64,000 nucleotides of DNA from the NCBI GenBank assembly GCA_964019055.1, contig OZ025210.1:2371547-2435546 (forward strand). Reading direction: 5' to 3'. The translations under genes and the position numbers were made by a program. Source of the stretch: Anthopleura xanthogrammica (taxonomy: Eukaryota > Cnidaria > Anthozoa > Actiniaria > Actiniidae). Positions 43,811 through 56,378 of the stretch are shown here, one piece after another. The notes beneath the pieces were generated by a model that was given only the letters and a program-made list of their open reading frames with translations, was not told where the DNA came from and searched no databases. Position 1 is the first letter of the stretch; every line of letters begins with the position of its first letter.

Positions 43811-46800
43811 ATGGCTCTTCCTTTCCTTCCAGGACAGGTTTTTGACCGAAAGGTAACAGAATATACCTAAAACTAACCTTCAAGGCTTTTATTAGCGAGT
43901 CGTTTTTGTTCTTTGATTGAAGAATGTGCTTTTTTTTCTCGGTCTAGATTGGCAAGGCAAAGTTTCACAAGACACACCAGTTTGACTATCGAAATGATGT
44001 TTCTCAGTATGTTGGGGAAAGTAAATGTGGTATTGGTAAGTAAAACTTGGACTTTTAAGAATACTTTGCCCTATTTCTTTCGAAATTTGAGGAAATTTGT
44101 TGTCGAACTTTGATCAAAGCCGTTCAAATGCAAATTCAAATTCATTGGCAAAAGGAACACGTCTTCTTGGGCTCCTCTTCGACGCTTTCACTGCTTACTT
44201 CTTCTTCTTGAGAAAATATTAGTTTATTGACCGATATTATCGTAAAGATAATTTCCTTTTTACTTAATATATGTTATGGAAAACGCTGGGATAATTGTGT
44301 TCCCCGCGGCTAGCTATAGATAGAATATACTGCGCTATCTTAATAATTAAAATCATTATTGATTTTTCTTTTTGTGTAATGTACTGTAACTATAGACTGG
44401 TTGGATACAACGCTTCTCGATAGAATAAATCGATTAAAATATGTGATTTTTTTTTCACTGAGATGAATTTTACACTTTATAATTTTTTACTGAATAGTGA
44501 AACATTTATTTTGAAAATTCATGAATTTTTAAATTTTGTATTTTATTTTTATACTTATGTTATTTTATTTTAGAAATGTGAAAGGAAAATGTGCCCAAAA
44601 GAATCATTGATTTTATTTTTTTATTTGGAAGGGGGGGGGGGATGGGGGGAGTTGAAGTGCCTGATAAAAGAACTAACCAATCAGAGACCTCCAAACAAAT
44701 CCGTAATGCGATATTCTGTCAGACATCTTGGAACCAAACATACAGCAAAGCAAATTTTCTGCAAACATTTCCATCAACTTTACGATTTTTTTTAATAAAA
44801 AGGAGGAGATGTTCTACCAGGGCAAAAGTTGAATCCAAGACACAGTTACTTCCCTAAAGGTGTTGGTCCAGAAGCACCATCCTGGGTTGCCTTTGACAGA
44901 CAGGTCTTGTGCTTTGATGCCTATTTCCAAGAAGCTGTACATGAGAAGCGTGAAGAACAATATAGAATAAGGAGGTAAGTACTATATAAATTTACTGGTT
45001 TGATAATCGTGAGGTTGGTTTTCAAAATATTCCTATTCTTTCCTTTTTAGGTGTAAAATCTATTTCTATCTCGAAGATGACAGTATCCAAGTCATTGAAC
45101 CAAAAGTTGAAAACAGTGGTATTCCTCAAGGTACTCTGATTCGCCGTCATCGTATCCCACTCCCTGCCCCTGGTGATGAGGAGTTTTACACAGTTGAACA
45201 CTTCAATGTTGGAAAAGAAATGAATTTTTACTCCAGGATATTTAAGATCACAGGCAGTGATGAATTTACTCACAACTTTCTCAGAAAGCTTGGTGTTAGA
45301 GTGACACCATCATCTACCACCCCTGGTGATCCATACACAGACCACCGTAAAGAGGTAAAATATGCTTCTCACTATAATTCCTATGAGATCCAAGATTGAG
45401 TCACTGTGCATTATACTGTTTGGTTACTGACTGAGATTTTTGTGATTTTTAGATGGGAGAAAGCATGCAACCTCTGAGGCCTTATGAGAAAGAGGACACA
45501 CTCAAGCAGTTCTTGCAATATGATCGCAGAGTGTTGCGGTTTTATTGCCTGTGGGATGATACTGACAGCATGTTTGGTGACGCTCGTGAGATGATATTGC
45601 ACTACTTCCTTGCTGATGACACTGTAGAGATCCGAGAAGTAATCCATCCTAATGCTGGTCGGGATGCTGCACCAGTGTTTCTACGCCGTCAAAAGTTACC
45701 CAAAGTATGTCCTATTACATTATTTTAAACTTATATTGAAGTTGATATGATTATTTTAAAACTTCATCAGGTTAATATCTAAAGTTAAAAATATTTCTAA
45801 GATTCTTATCTTTGCTTCTTTCAAAGGAACCAGTGTCATTACATCAGCCTGGTGAAATAACAGGTCGCACTGTGTTAAATGTGTTTGGACCAATGGGTCA
45901 TGGTGGACGCTGGATTCTGGACAGCTTAAAGGTAACATATCTATCTAAGTTCTAACATAGTTCTTTATAATATTATATGGTATAGTATATACATGTATAG
46001 TATAGGGAAGCATGCACGGGTGGTGTGGCGCTGCTTTTATGTCGCCTAGCTCTCACCAACATGACCTGGGTTTGAGTCCCACACGGCTCAGTGTCATACA
46101 TGAGTAGAATTGCTTACATGTGATATTCAATATATTTCAATACAATATTTTTTTATTTTTTTTTATAGACTGGTGCTGTGCAAATAGATCATTATCTTGA
46201 TCAGGACATGACCCTTGGGTCTGTCATCAATGTGTGGGGAAGAAGATTCCTGGTTTGTGATTGTGATGATTTCACCAAAGAATTCTACAGAACCAAATAT
46301 GGAATAGGTAAAAAAAAAATAATTCAACAAAGCTCTAGCTTGTACATGTTAGTTCCAGAAAATATTGAGTCCTGCCCCCCCCCCCCCCCTGCCTCAACCT
46401 CAACCTCATCCATGTAGAGGTGAAGTATTGATCTAAGAGTAATAATATATCCATAAATAGTTCAATAGATGACTATCCCTTGTATAGGAGCAGGCGTAGC
46501 TCAGTTGGTTAGTGCATGGCCTTCGGAGCTATAGGTCTATGGTTCGTTCTTTAGGATCTCCACATCTGTTTCAACTTCTCTCTAATCCGTGTAGCTTCAG
46601 CTTTGAATACTCTTAAGACAGAGCACTGATGGAGAGAGGGGGGGTAAAAGTATGCACCATCAGCTCCCTGTAAGACCAGCTACTAGCTGAAGGAACACTG
46701 ACGTTAAATACCTTTTCTACCTTGTTACAACTTTCAGTCCCCTCTTTTTGTGCTGACATGGTGATTTTTGGATCTATAAATTATTTCATATAATATTACA

Positions 46801-49800
46801 TCGGTTCTGATAAACTTGCCTTATAATTATATATTTTTTCCAATCTAGATTCATTTGATTCCATCAAATACAAGGCACCACCTCACGTCTTTCCACCTCG
46901 TGAGATCCCACCTTACAATGGTTTTGGTTCAGAAGAGGATTCACTCTGTTCATGCCTTAGTCTTATCCCGAAACCGCCTAAACGAGATTTTATCAAGTTT
47001 ATGGAAAAAGACAGGTAAGACCGTGTTATCAGTATCAAGAACAAAATGAGACATTCATCTTACTTTGGACTACCTTAATTCATACACAACTTATTTTTGT
47101 AGCCCAAACCTGTAGTCCTCTCCAACTAATGTGGGTTTCCTGTGGTATCAAAAATAGAAAAATAGAGATAAGACTGGGTTCAAAGGAAGAGGAAAAGTTA
47201 TGCATCTCGTTTTCCCTCTCTTCCTACCCTTCCCATTAGCTCTAACCATTTTACCTCTTCCCCAGTCTTATCTCTCGCTAACACAGGAAACCCATCACCA
47301 CCATAATCTTCCTCATGTATTTGAAGAAGGCTTGATTTGAAAATTATTGACAGTTGATGAATTAATTTTCTTGTCATGCAGGCATGGTCTAGAGAGTAAT
47401 GTGCTAAGATTCATGGCACGTATGAACACAAGTCGACCCATCGACATGGACAGAAGGTTTATCATCTCATACTTTCTATCGGATGATACCTTATTGGTAT
47501 TCGAGCCACAACAGAGAAACTCTGGTATTCTTGGAGGGAAATTCCTGGAGAGAGGACGCATCAAGAAACCTGATCAAAACAGTCACTATCTAGCACAGGT
47601 ATGTACAACAAAAGAAGCATGGATGGGGGGGGGGGGGGGGACCAAAAACTGTTCTAAGAACATCAACCAAAAAAAAAACAGCCAACCAAAAAAAAACGGC
47701 CAATAGTAACTGAGTGTGTGGATGATAGATTGCTGGGGGATGGATGAGCAAATGAAATGATGAAGATGGATAGATGAAAGAATGATTATAAAAGAAATGA
47801 CTATACAAACTGCCCTTCACTCCTAAATTACCCCCTCCCCTGTATTAAGTCCACAAATAAAGTCACTTGCACTGTAAAAATTGCACTACTAGCCTAAAAA
47901 AATTTGTCATGTACCTAACAGAGATATTTCAACTTCTTCGTAGAACCTTTATATTGGTGCCAATGTGAAGTTCTTCAACCACGAGTTTATCCTTATTGAT
48001 GCAGATGAATATGCTGTGGAATACATGGAGAAACACAAGTATGAGTTCTTCAAAGCCAACATGGAACATATCCTACCAAAACTTCAATCAGTTGCTGATG
48101 AACACTATGAAGAACTCAAATCTCTCTTTAGTCAAAATGATGTAGATAATTCAGGACAGATTACTTTTCCTGCTTTCTGGTAAGTTTTTCATCACATCAA
48201 GATAAAAATATTATATTACTTGAGGTTACAGCTTAACGCCGCACGGCACCGAAATTTCGAATTTATGTGGAGTGTTTTCCACTCTACTATGAGGTAAAGT
48301 TTATTAACAGAACCGGAATTTTTTATTTAGGGCTGTGTTGAAGAGATTTGGTGCGGGTCTCTCAGAACATGAGATGTTAACCATCTGCAGATACTATTCT
48401 GAAGAAAAGGTGATTATTTGATTGTTTTATCTCACTTGTTTATATAAGTTACTGGTTCTATGGGAAATCCTCTCTTGGTGCTCTAACAACCAGGTCTTGA
48501 GAAGAGCAAACTGAACTTCTTTTTTTCAACTTCACAGGCTGATATTGGTAATCTGACGATGGTCATTGCGTCTGTTCAAGAACAATTAAGAAAAGCTAAC
48601 TTTGAAGACTTCACAGCAATGAAAGAAGCTTGTCAGTATGAAGATATAAACAGGTATAAAACTGACTGGCAGACTGCTTATTTCGACCTGAAAAATGCAG
48701 TAAAATTAGAGCCAAAGAAAAAAAGATGACAAAAAAGAGTGGATTCATGGCATCCTTGTTGTAGGGCAAAACAATAAAATCTCTTGTCATTCGAGAACAA
48801 TGCATTGTTCCTGCCCTACAACTGACAAGGCTGCGGCAAAACTCTATATGAAGAAAAATAGAATAAAATCGAGATGCGACTAATATTTTCGGCTGCATAA
48901 CTGAAAAATTTCTCTTACATCATTTTAAATATTTTCCTTCAACACCTTTAATTTTTTTTTTGTACTTTTTTTACCTCTCAGAACTGGCACCCTAGAAGCC
49001 AAGTCCATTCATAACTTATGCCTGCGATTTAAAGTTCCCGCCAAGCAGGAATTATTGGACGTCATCCTATCACAGACTGAAAGAAATGACCGAGGTTTGG
49101 TCAGATATGACCATTTCCTTAAGCTTATTAACTGGAGGGATACACCAGGTAAATATATAACAGTTACTGTGTTACTGATGAAGGTGCGAAAGAGATTGGT
49201 ATTAAAGATCTTTATGTCGTTATTATTTCAGTGAGTATTCAAAAGATTGTTCCTGTACAGGCTCCCGAGGCGAAACCTTCGGTAAGTCAAGCAAAGTCAC
49301 GTTCTCATCTGAGGATTTACATAGATCTCTAATTTAACTTGGGAGTAATGTTTCCTATTTAAATACACGTGTCATTCCCTAGGGTATCATTACAGTACGT
49401 TATGCATTTTAAATTCACATATTTTATTAATTATTTTTTATTGGTATTTCGGAGGGGGGGGGGGGGGAATTTCTCTGGGTTCCCAGGTTTTCTTCCCTCC
49501 GTAAAACCTTCAAGCTAAATTACAATTAAATCTGTGAGTTATTCGTGCTCTGGTTTTGATCAGCCCAGAGGTTGTTTCAGGGTTCAATCTGTGAGTTAGA
49601 CGTGCCCCGACTTAGATCAGCCCAGAGGTTGTTTCAGGGTTCAATCTGTGAGTTAGCCGTGCCCTGACTTTGATCATCCCGGATAAGATTTGAAGGTTTT
49701 TTCCTATTGAGTTATCATGCAATGAATAAATAAAAACTATCCATTTCCTGCTATCAGCTTCATAGGGTCTCTGTCAATTTTACCAAAATGAATGACAACA

Positions 49801-49921
49801 TCTAGAAAGTAAATTGAATAATCTTTTCTTTTTCCTTTTCCAGGAAAAGATTGGACCCAAAGAACGCGTCAGAGTCATAAACTACAAGAGTTTACTACAA
49901 CAACTTCTAAATGCTGACTAG
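43811..49921 (+). CDS. EFHC2: EFHC2, DM10/EF-hand ciliary protein
   Basis: Axonemal protein with three DM10 domains; the EFHC family are microtubule inner proteins of motile cilia doublets. 15 exons give 736 aa (human EFHC2 about 749): 43811-43852, 43948-44035, 44803-44974, 45051-45354, 45453-45704, 45827-45931, 46169-46307, 46849-47014, 47382-47598, 47944-48179, 48331-48409, 48538-48653, 48982-49148, 49232-49281, 49844-49921. It opens MALPFLPG, as EFHC2 does. DM10 domains lie near residues 70-178, 216-355 and 424-530 ([49 protein letters not shown]). [11 protein letters not shown] is an EFHC2-type linker. One EF-hand-like loop [12 protein letters not shown] (561-572) lacks the terminal Glu at position 12, so calcium binding is doubtful. 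Candidate poly(A) signal at 50103-50108. Confidence 0.95.
46010..46110 (+). mobile_element. SINE-2 head fragment in EFHC2 intron
   Basis: B-box-like GGGTTTGAGTCCCAC followed by CATACATGAGTAGAATTG, as in the other SINE-2 copies. Confidence 0.6.
46497..46735 (+). mobile_element. tRNA-derived SINE-1, copy 2
   Basis: Same head (GGAGCAGGCGTAGCTCAG, TTGGTTAGTGC) and body as 24500-24660 but with a decayed B box (GGTTCGTTCTTTAG). Longer 3' part with ACTAGCTGAAGGAACACTGA is retained. Confidence 0.8.
47130..47293. mobile_element. Foldback MITE in EFHC2 intron
   Basis: GGGTTTCCTGTGGTATC and CTAACACAGGAAACCC ends, AGAGATAAGACTGGG against CCCAGTCTTATCTCT. Confidence 0.75.
49480..49690 (+). mobile_element. 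SINE-2 body with duplicated tail in EFHC2 intron
   Basis: CTCCGTAAAACCTTCAAGC body then two to three tail units GATCAGCCCAGAGGTTGTTT at about 57-bp spacing. Confidence 0.75.
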
Positions 49922-51306
49922 AAAATAAATAATCCGTGTACTGAGATAAATTTGATGTCTAATGTATTTGAACTTGTATTTACTTTATAAGAAAGATGAT
50001 TCTACTGTATTTCTATATTTTGATGATTGCTTGATACATACAGTAACAATGTAAATAAGAATAGAATTTGCTTTCATTTTTTAAGTATGATGAACAATGG
50101 TGAATAAAAATCAACACTACCACGTTTGTTAATTTCGTCAACTTTTTTTTTCTTTATCTTTTTTTTACAGAAAGCTTTTTTATGGCATCCTAGTATTATC
50201 AATTACTTTCGTCAAAAATTCTTCTTTTCGTATGATTAAATGTATCGTGCTTCGATAGCAAGAACTCGCCAAGACAATGAGAAAAAATTCTTCTCTCGTA
50301 CTGAAATCATTTCAATGTTAAAAGATTAGCATTTTAAAAAAGAAATCGTAAAAAAGGGACGAAAAGCCATTTCAATGCCATGCTACTTTTCATAAAGACG
50401 CGTGATTGAAGGAATATCATAAAACCTCATTTATAGTAGATTGTTAAACCATTTCAAAGTCAAAAGATTAGCATTTTTTCAAGGAAATGTCACAAGAAAT
50501 AACAGGAAGACGTATCAATGCTAATTCTACAGGTCCCCATTTAAACCAGCTATGCTGAATTGGGCAATCTGTTTAAATTTTTTTTTTTTTTTTAATTATT
50601 AAAAAATGTCATGCTACTTTTTCAAACACGTAGAAAACAGCAATTTTTTGGAAGAATTATCATAAAAATAATGGGAAACCATTGATATTTCATGCAGTGT
50701 GAAAAGATTAGTATTGCTGTCTTTACAAAGAAGTGTTGGTAGGCAAACTGATGGCCTACCTTTTTCCACACATTTCTTTGTAAAGACAGCCAACTTCGGT
50801 CGCCTACATCTTTGGCGCTATTCGAAAAAACCACGTCAAACTTTCCATTTTTACTAATTTTGGCATGCTCTTTTCAAATTTCATATTTTCGATTGTGTTG
50901 GATTAAAATTCCAAATGTCACGCAAGACCTGGTGTAATGTTTTTGTGCATGTGATTTGTCTGTAGGGAAATCTTATTGACAGTAGCAAACGTAATATATA
51001 TCGTTAAATTTTTCTTGCTATATTTTTATTCATCACATTTTTCGTTAATGTTTTTAATCCTATTTTAAATATTTGTCGTCGCCGAGATTTTGACAACGTT
51101 TTCATCATCTAAAACACTCTATTATTAACACGTATGAACTTTTAAAATATAAAAACCCATTAAAAAAAGTCCAAGACGCTGGGTCCATGGAAACCGTATC
51201 GCCTTAACAAGCACGAAATCTCTTATGCAGTTTTCGGGTAGTTCCAGTCGACTATAACCACACATCTTACAGAGGACCTATAGCTCTTCAGTGCTGAGGA
51301 AATATA
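49922..51306. other. EFHC2 to GT54-like intergenic region
   Basis: No gene seen. AT-rich, with about three degenerate copies of a segment containing AAAGATTAGCATTTT (near 50318, 50460 and 50697) and a compact hairpin at 50716-50790 (listed separately). The last few hundred bases are presumably promoter and 5' UTR of the next gene. Confidence 0.5.
50716..50790. ncRNA. Compact hairpin, possible pre-miRNA or MITE remnant
   Basis: A 75-nt stem-loop: 17 bases of the left arm (from GCTGTCTTTACAAAGAA) pair with the right end, then a GGTAGGC/GCCTACC inner stem closes an 8-9 nt loop. Size and shape resemble a metazoan miRNA precursor. It lies in repeated intergenic DNA, so a small transposon relic is equally plausible. 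Confidence 0.3.
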
Positions 51307-51935
51307 ATGCTGAACGTAGAGGGTGTGCTACAGGCTCTGATATTCGTGTTAATAGTAGCCAATATATGGGTCTTGATAACAAGTAAGTTGGAAAACATTT
51401 TGTTAAATATTAGTTTAGATCGTTTTAGAAGGAATTAGATGAGATTTCAATTTGATTTAAAACGTGTCACATTTGAAAAATTACACGGAAAAAAAACAGT
51501 TATTAGTAGCATAAGGACGAACGACCGGTAAACTTTACCTAACAAGAATGACTAGTTTGTCCTTATCATTGCTTTTTCTTCAAATCTATTTCGTAATGGT
51601 GTTTTTTAAAACAGACCAAACAAATCCCTGAACTGAGATGGATATATCAGCGGTGCGAAAGCTAGGAACTTAAATAAATTGTTTAAGGTCGACGAAGCAG
51701 TCAAATATATTAATTTTCGGTAGTTTTTCCTGTCACCGAAGCTGTTGATATATACTAGGTATACAATTCTTTCGAGTGGCATGCTCTGGAATATCCAATG
51801 CGTTACTTGTATTTTCTAGTATACACACGAGCCTTTTTTGTTGTGTTATTGGTTAATCATAGCATTACTCTCAGCCAATCAGAATTGAGTAAATAATTTT
51901 ATACATATTATCATCATCATCACCATCATCATCAC

Positions 51936-51998
<63 letters not shown>

Positions 51999-52134
51999 CA
52001 CCATCACCATCATCATCATCATTATCATCATCATCACCATCACCATCACCATCACCATCACCATCATCATCATCATCACCACCATCATCATCATCACTAT
52101 CATCACCATCATCACTATCATCATCATCACCACC

Positions 52135-52165
<31 letters not shown>

Positions 52166-53756
52166 CTATCATCACCATCATCATCATCATCACTATCATC
52201 ATCATCATCATCACCACCACCATCATCACCCTCATCACCACCACCATCATCATCATCATCAACATCATCGTTATTATCATCGATCATCATCATGGTGGTG
52301 ATTATTAATATGATTTATCCTGGATATGATGATGATGATGATATTATTATTATTATTATTATTAATATCAGAACATGATGCGGAAATCAGCACCTGTACA
52401 TCCCAGGAAGCCCAGCAAATCAGAGACTCTAGTGATCCTACTCAGTGCGATCTTTCATTCCTGCCGGAAAAGTGTTCCTCACTCTTGAATGGCGTTGACA
52501 TCAATAAAGGTTTAGTTCTTGGAAAACAAACCTCGAAAAAAGGTACACAGATCTTTATCGCCTTTTCTTAGAAGCCCAACGGTATCAGGTCACGTGATCT
52601 TCCGCCATGTATGAGGATTCTTGCACCTGCGCATGCGCAAAACAGGTAATATATTGATGCTGATTCTATATCTTCGGTTACAGTATTTCTGACAGTGGGT
52701 GTGGCAGTCTGGGATGATAACGTGGAGAAAATTCGTCCAATGCTGTCCTCGTTCATGAAATACGTGACTCAAGATGCCTATGACGTCATCATAGTAATTT
52801 CCGTGAGCCAGCAGTACATTCCTCAAGTCCAGCGGCTTCTCGAACAAGAGTTCAGTCAACACATGGAATCTGGTTTGATTCACGTAATATCACCAACAGT
52901 GGAGTACATCAACGTTTTGTCAAGACGACCAGCTCTTGGCGATGCCTACTTTAGACAGTACTCAGAAGAATTCAGGCATAAAATCATAGCATTCAACAAG
53001 GTTATGGGCTTCCTGTTTTACTACTCGCATCGCATCTCAGATTATGTCTTTCATGTTTCTGATCAAACCATCGCTGGAGCCAGGTTTGTACCAGACATCA
53101 AGGTCATGGCCCAAAAACACAACAATTCCCGCTATTTCGCGTTATCCTTCTCAGACTTCAATGTATACCCAGCTAGTGTTCTGCAGAGATTCTCGGAGTT
53201 TTACGCCATGTTTGGCCTGAACAGCGCACCCGATATTATATACGACTATCAGTTCGCAAGGCAGTCCAGAAATCATGTTATCAACTCGAATACACAACTG
53301 TTTTCTCTGCACAAAGAAGAAAACAAGCGACTGAATGCAAAAGTCGAGACATCTCTCACTACCGTCGACCAGGACCACACAGTTGATAAAGTGTACAGTG
53401 ACAAGACTGGTTTCTTCTGGTCAACGGCTCCTAAAAAACACGACTATGTCCAAATCACATTTGAAGATTCCTTCCACTTATCTCGTATTGTAGTATCCAC
53501 TGGCTCAGCGTTATTAAGAGATACACCTAGTATGGCAGTGCTGATGGCATGTCCTGAGACTAAACACCAGCAAGATACAACTTCCTGTGACCTGGACAAG
53601 TGCAAAGTGTTGACCAAGTTTGGAGACCCAGTACAGGATTTGAGGAACCTTAAAGATATCGTGACATTCTCTGTTAAATGTTTAAGAATCGAGTTCATAA
53701 AGAAGCTGGAAAACTGGGTCATGTTTCGAGATGTTTCAGTGTGGACTGCATCATGA
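51307..53756 (+). CDS. GT54 / MGAT4-like type II membrane protein, catalytic motif altered
   Basis: Three exons (51307-51382, 52372-52542, 52684-53756) give 439 aa with a type II topology: short N-terminus, membrane anchor about residues 8-25, Cys-containing stem (26-82), then a GT54-like region starting VFLTVGVAVWDD at 83 and a C-terminal lectin-like domain ending FRDVSVWTAS. MGAT4 enzymes add beta-1,4-GlcNAc to the alpha-1,3-mannose arm of N-glycans in the Golgi. The order of blocks matches that family, including the FFW near 'VYSDKTGFFWS' and the terminal '(I/V)SxWT'. Where active enzymes read YLMLEDDV, this protein reads YVFHVSDQT (203-211), losing the acidic pair. It may be inactive or have changed specificity. 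AATAAA at 53816-53821. Confidence 0.75.
51903..52300. repeat. (TCA/CCA)n microsatellite in GT54-like intron
   Basis: Nearly 400 bp of CAT/CAC trinucleotides. The minus strand reads as long Asp/Gly or Met/Val open frames, which are artefacts. Confidence 0.95.
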
Positions 53757-53833
53757 TGAACTATTAAAGTGAAAAGCCCAATTGGTCTATTTTGACATTT
53801 TTTTCGCATCTTTTAAATAAACAGTTGAATTAA

Positions 53834-54548
53834 GGTATCAGGATACGTTTGAGGCCTTCGAGATTACTTTACGCACGATCAAAATTTCTCGCTGCCTTTT
53901 CAATATTATTATATAAAAGTATACATTTTCTGAAAGCCCAATTAACATGATAAACGTAGTTTTTTAAAATCAATTTGGAATTTTCCGTTTCGCGACACAA
54001 AAAAAGTTATTGGCTTTCTCCGCAGTTTTTGAGTGACCAAAATATCGTTTTAAAAACATTGTAGCTCTTTCGGATTACATTGGATGGAACTGAAACTTTG
54101 GATTATGATAAATCACAATGCGATCTAAAAAACGGAGCCTCAGATTTTTGAAATGTTTTTTCATTCAAAAGATATTGTCTATTTTGCAATCTTAACCACC
54201 GAAATTTCAAACTTCCGGATTTAACGCGTCATTGCGCACGATCTAACAAAGATATCAAAAATCTGAGACACTGTTTTGAAGCTCATTATCCACAGAGTAT
54301 GCTAATGTAATTTTGATCGACATAGCGAAAATTTTGATCCTGCGGGAAGTCGTCGAATGAAGTGAGATAGAATATCACTTTGAACCCAATAACCTTTTTT
54401 GTGTTCCAAAACAGACAATTATAAATAGATATTCGAAAACTACATTTATTTATTTTTCAGAAAATGTATAGTATAATAGCAAAATATTGTAAAGCCCGTG
54501 CGAAATTTGAGGCAGCGCGTATAGGGGTCCTAATTATATCCTGATACC
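53834..54548. mobile_element. 715-bp foldback element flanked by TTAA
   Basis: Terminal repeats GGTATCAGGATA and TATCCTGATACC abut TTAA on both sides (53830-53833, 54549-54552). The whole arms are inverted, for example GAGGCCTTCG..CTGCC and GGCAGCG, TATACATTTTCTG and CAGAAAATGTATA, CACAAAAAAAGTTATTGG and CCAATAACCTTTTTTGTG. No ORF. Confidence 0.85.
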
Positions 54549-55627
54549 TTAAGAATGACAAAAAAAATTCATCGATTTCAAATCATGTGCAATTCGATGA
54601 CAGGTATATACATCAGTCACTGGTTCTCAAATGTACCACGATGTTAACGTAGACGTACCGGGTTTTTTAGGGGAGGGGAGGGGAGGAAAGGGGAGGGGAG
54701 GTAATTTAGGATGGAAGGATATGGTTAGGAGCTACAACAGACACTAGAGAAAAACGTTTGCGCATGCGTGCCTTTCAGCACGCTTTCCAAGGAATTATAG
54801 AGTTTTAGTGACAATAAATGCTTGTTTTCTCCGAGTATACAAAATATTTCGTGGGTATACTTTTGTGACACCAAGATAATGTGTTAATAAAGACAATATG
54901 AAAGAATTAGCCTTAAGTTTCAAGAACTGACTTTAAGTTTTGGCATTTTGTAAAGACTATTCTTCAGGCAAGTGTGAAAGTCAAATTTGAATATCTTTAC
55001 AATAGCACGAAGACGCTTTCGACTAATTTGCATACAGACTTAGAGCATGCGCAGACGTTTTTCACGCGTGTCGCTACAACATGCAAGTGTACCTATTCTC
55101 AGCGGTCTCACTGTGGCGAGTATATGAGAAACCTATTAACATATCCTATCACTTCTTCCAACCTTCAAATGTGCAAACGGCCAGGACGTGTCTCCTTCGC
55201 TCTCAAGTCTAACCTAAGGCTACGCAACAATTTTGAATTCAGAAAACTTCACATGGGCAAGTATAGTAGTGCAGTGTTTGGCTAATTGGTAAGGTCTGTG
55301 TTACCATAATTTTATTTCTATTTATTGCCGTCTTTAGGCATGCATACTTCGTCTTGTTTTCCACGTGTTTGCTTGCTTCAAATCAGTTCTGTCGTGGTTC
55401 TACTTCAAAGATTAGCGTAGAGCTATATATTATCTTGTTTGTAGTAGTTTTATATCTTGCTTTGAAGACAGAAGCTCTATGGGCTTTTCTTATTTATCTG
55501 GTAGTAAAAGTTTGCTCTAACTGCTTAAAACGTGTAGCTTGTGAAAATGTCCCATCTTATAAAATTTAATGTAAAATTTAAATGTAAAATGTTTTCCTTC
55601 TGTTCTCGTAAAAATCTTTTTACAGTT

Positions 55628-55940
55628 TTGTGTTTGTCATGAGATATTTAGCTCAGCATTTTAGTCATCGCTTTTGTACGTTTTACGCATGCAATATTTT
55701 GGTCTTTCGTTATATTTATGTGCACTCCATTATCCTGGCCTCGTCGTTAAAATCTTTGGCCAGGATTTTGTTTTGTCATAAGTTGTTTGGCTCAGCATTT
55801 TACTCATGTTTTATGCACGTAAATTTTCATTCTGTGATTTTATGCACGTGCACTATGCTATTCTGGCCTTGTCAAATCTTTTGTATGGCCAGTCTTTGTT
55901 TGTCACGAGATATTTGGCTGTGTTATTCGTGGCTTTCGTT
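55628..55940. repeat. Imperfect tandem repeat, three units of about 135 bp
   Basis: Blocks GTCATGAGATATTTAGCTCAG / GTCATAAGTTGTTTGGCTCA / GTCACGAGATATTTGGC recur with intervening TGCACTCCATTATCCTGGCC / TGCACTATGCTATTCTGGCC. Confidence 0.75.
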
Positions 55941-56378
55941 TTCTCGTTGCACCATTTTTGTTTTAGTTTTCAGTACTTTTCAGTGACGTGGAAGTTCATC
56001 ATCAGTTCATCAGGTTATCCGCATCAGCGTATGAATGGTTCGTTGCGGAGCCAGGTTTACTCCCATATCTGATATATGACTACAGTGAGAAAGATGAGAA
56101 TAGAATACTTTTCTCAGTCCTGGGTACGATTCCGAGTGGAAACATATTTATGTTTTGCAGAAGTAACTAAAACGTAAAATAACTCAGTCATCATCATCGC
56201 TGCATGTATATTATTCTCGGTTTTATTATCATTTGCAAAGTTGTAAGGATTATTTTGGTATAAATGAATATAAACACAAACTACTCATCTCGTTGCAACT
56301 TTCAATCTTTATTATTCCTTTATTCTAGATACTATTTAACAGCAGTTTTCTTTTGAACATTTGCTGGATTACAGCACA

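Larger units (their letters stand above)
53757..56249. other. Intergenic region left of the peptide array
   Basis: Holds the TTAA foldback element (53834-54548), a G-rich tract near 54660-54705, and an imperfect tandem repeat (55628-55940). Plus-strand open frames here (for example 54974-55285, 103 aa; 55988-56170, 60 aa) match no family I know and have no splice partners I can defend. Confidence 0.5.

Noticed and set aside
51871..52293. Asp-rich and Met/Val-rich minus-strand ORFs
   Set aside because: Trinucleotide microsatellite read in frame; lies in an intron of the GT54-like gene.
54974..55285. 103-aa plus-strand ORF
   Set aside because: No recognisable domain, no supporting splice sites or homologous copy; kept only as a note in the intergenic entry.
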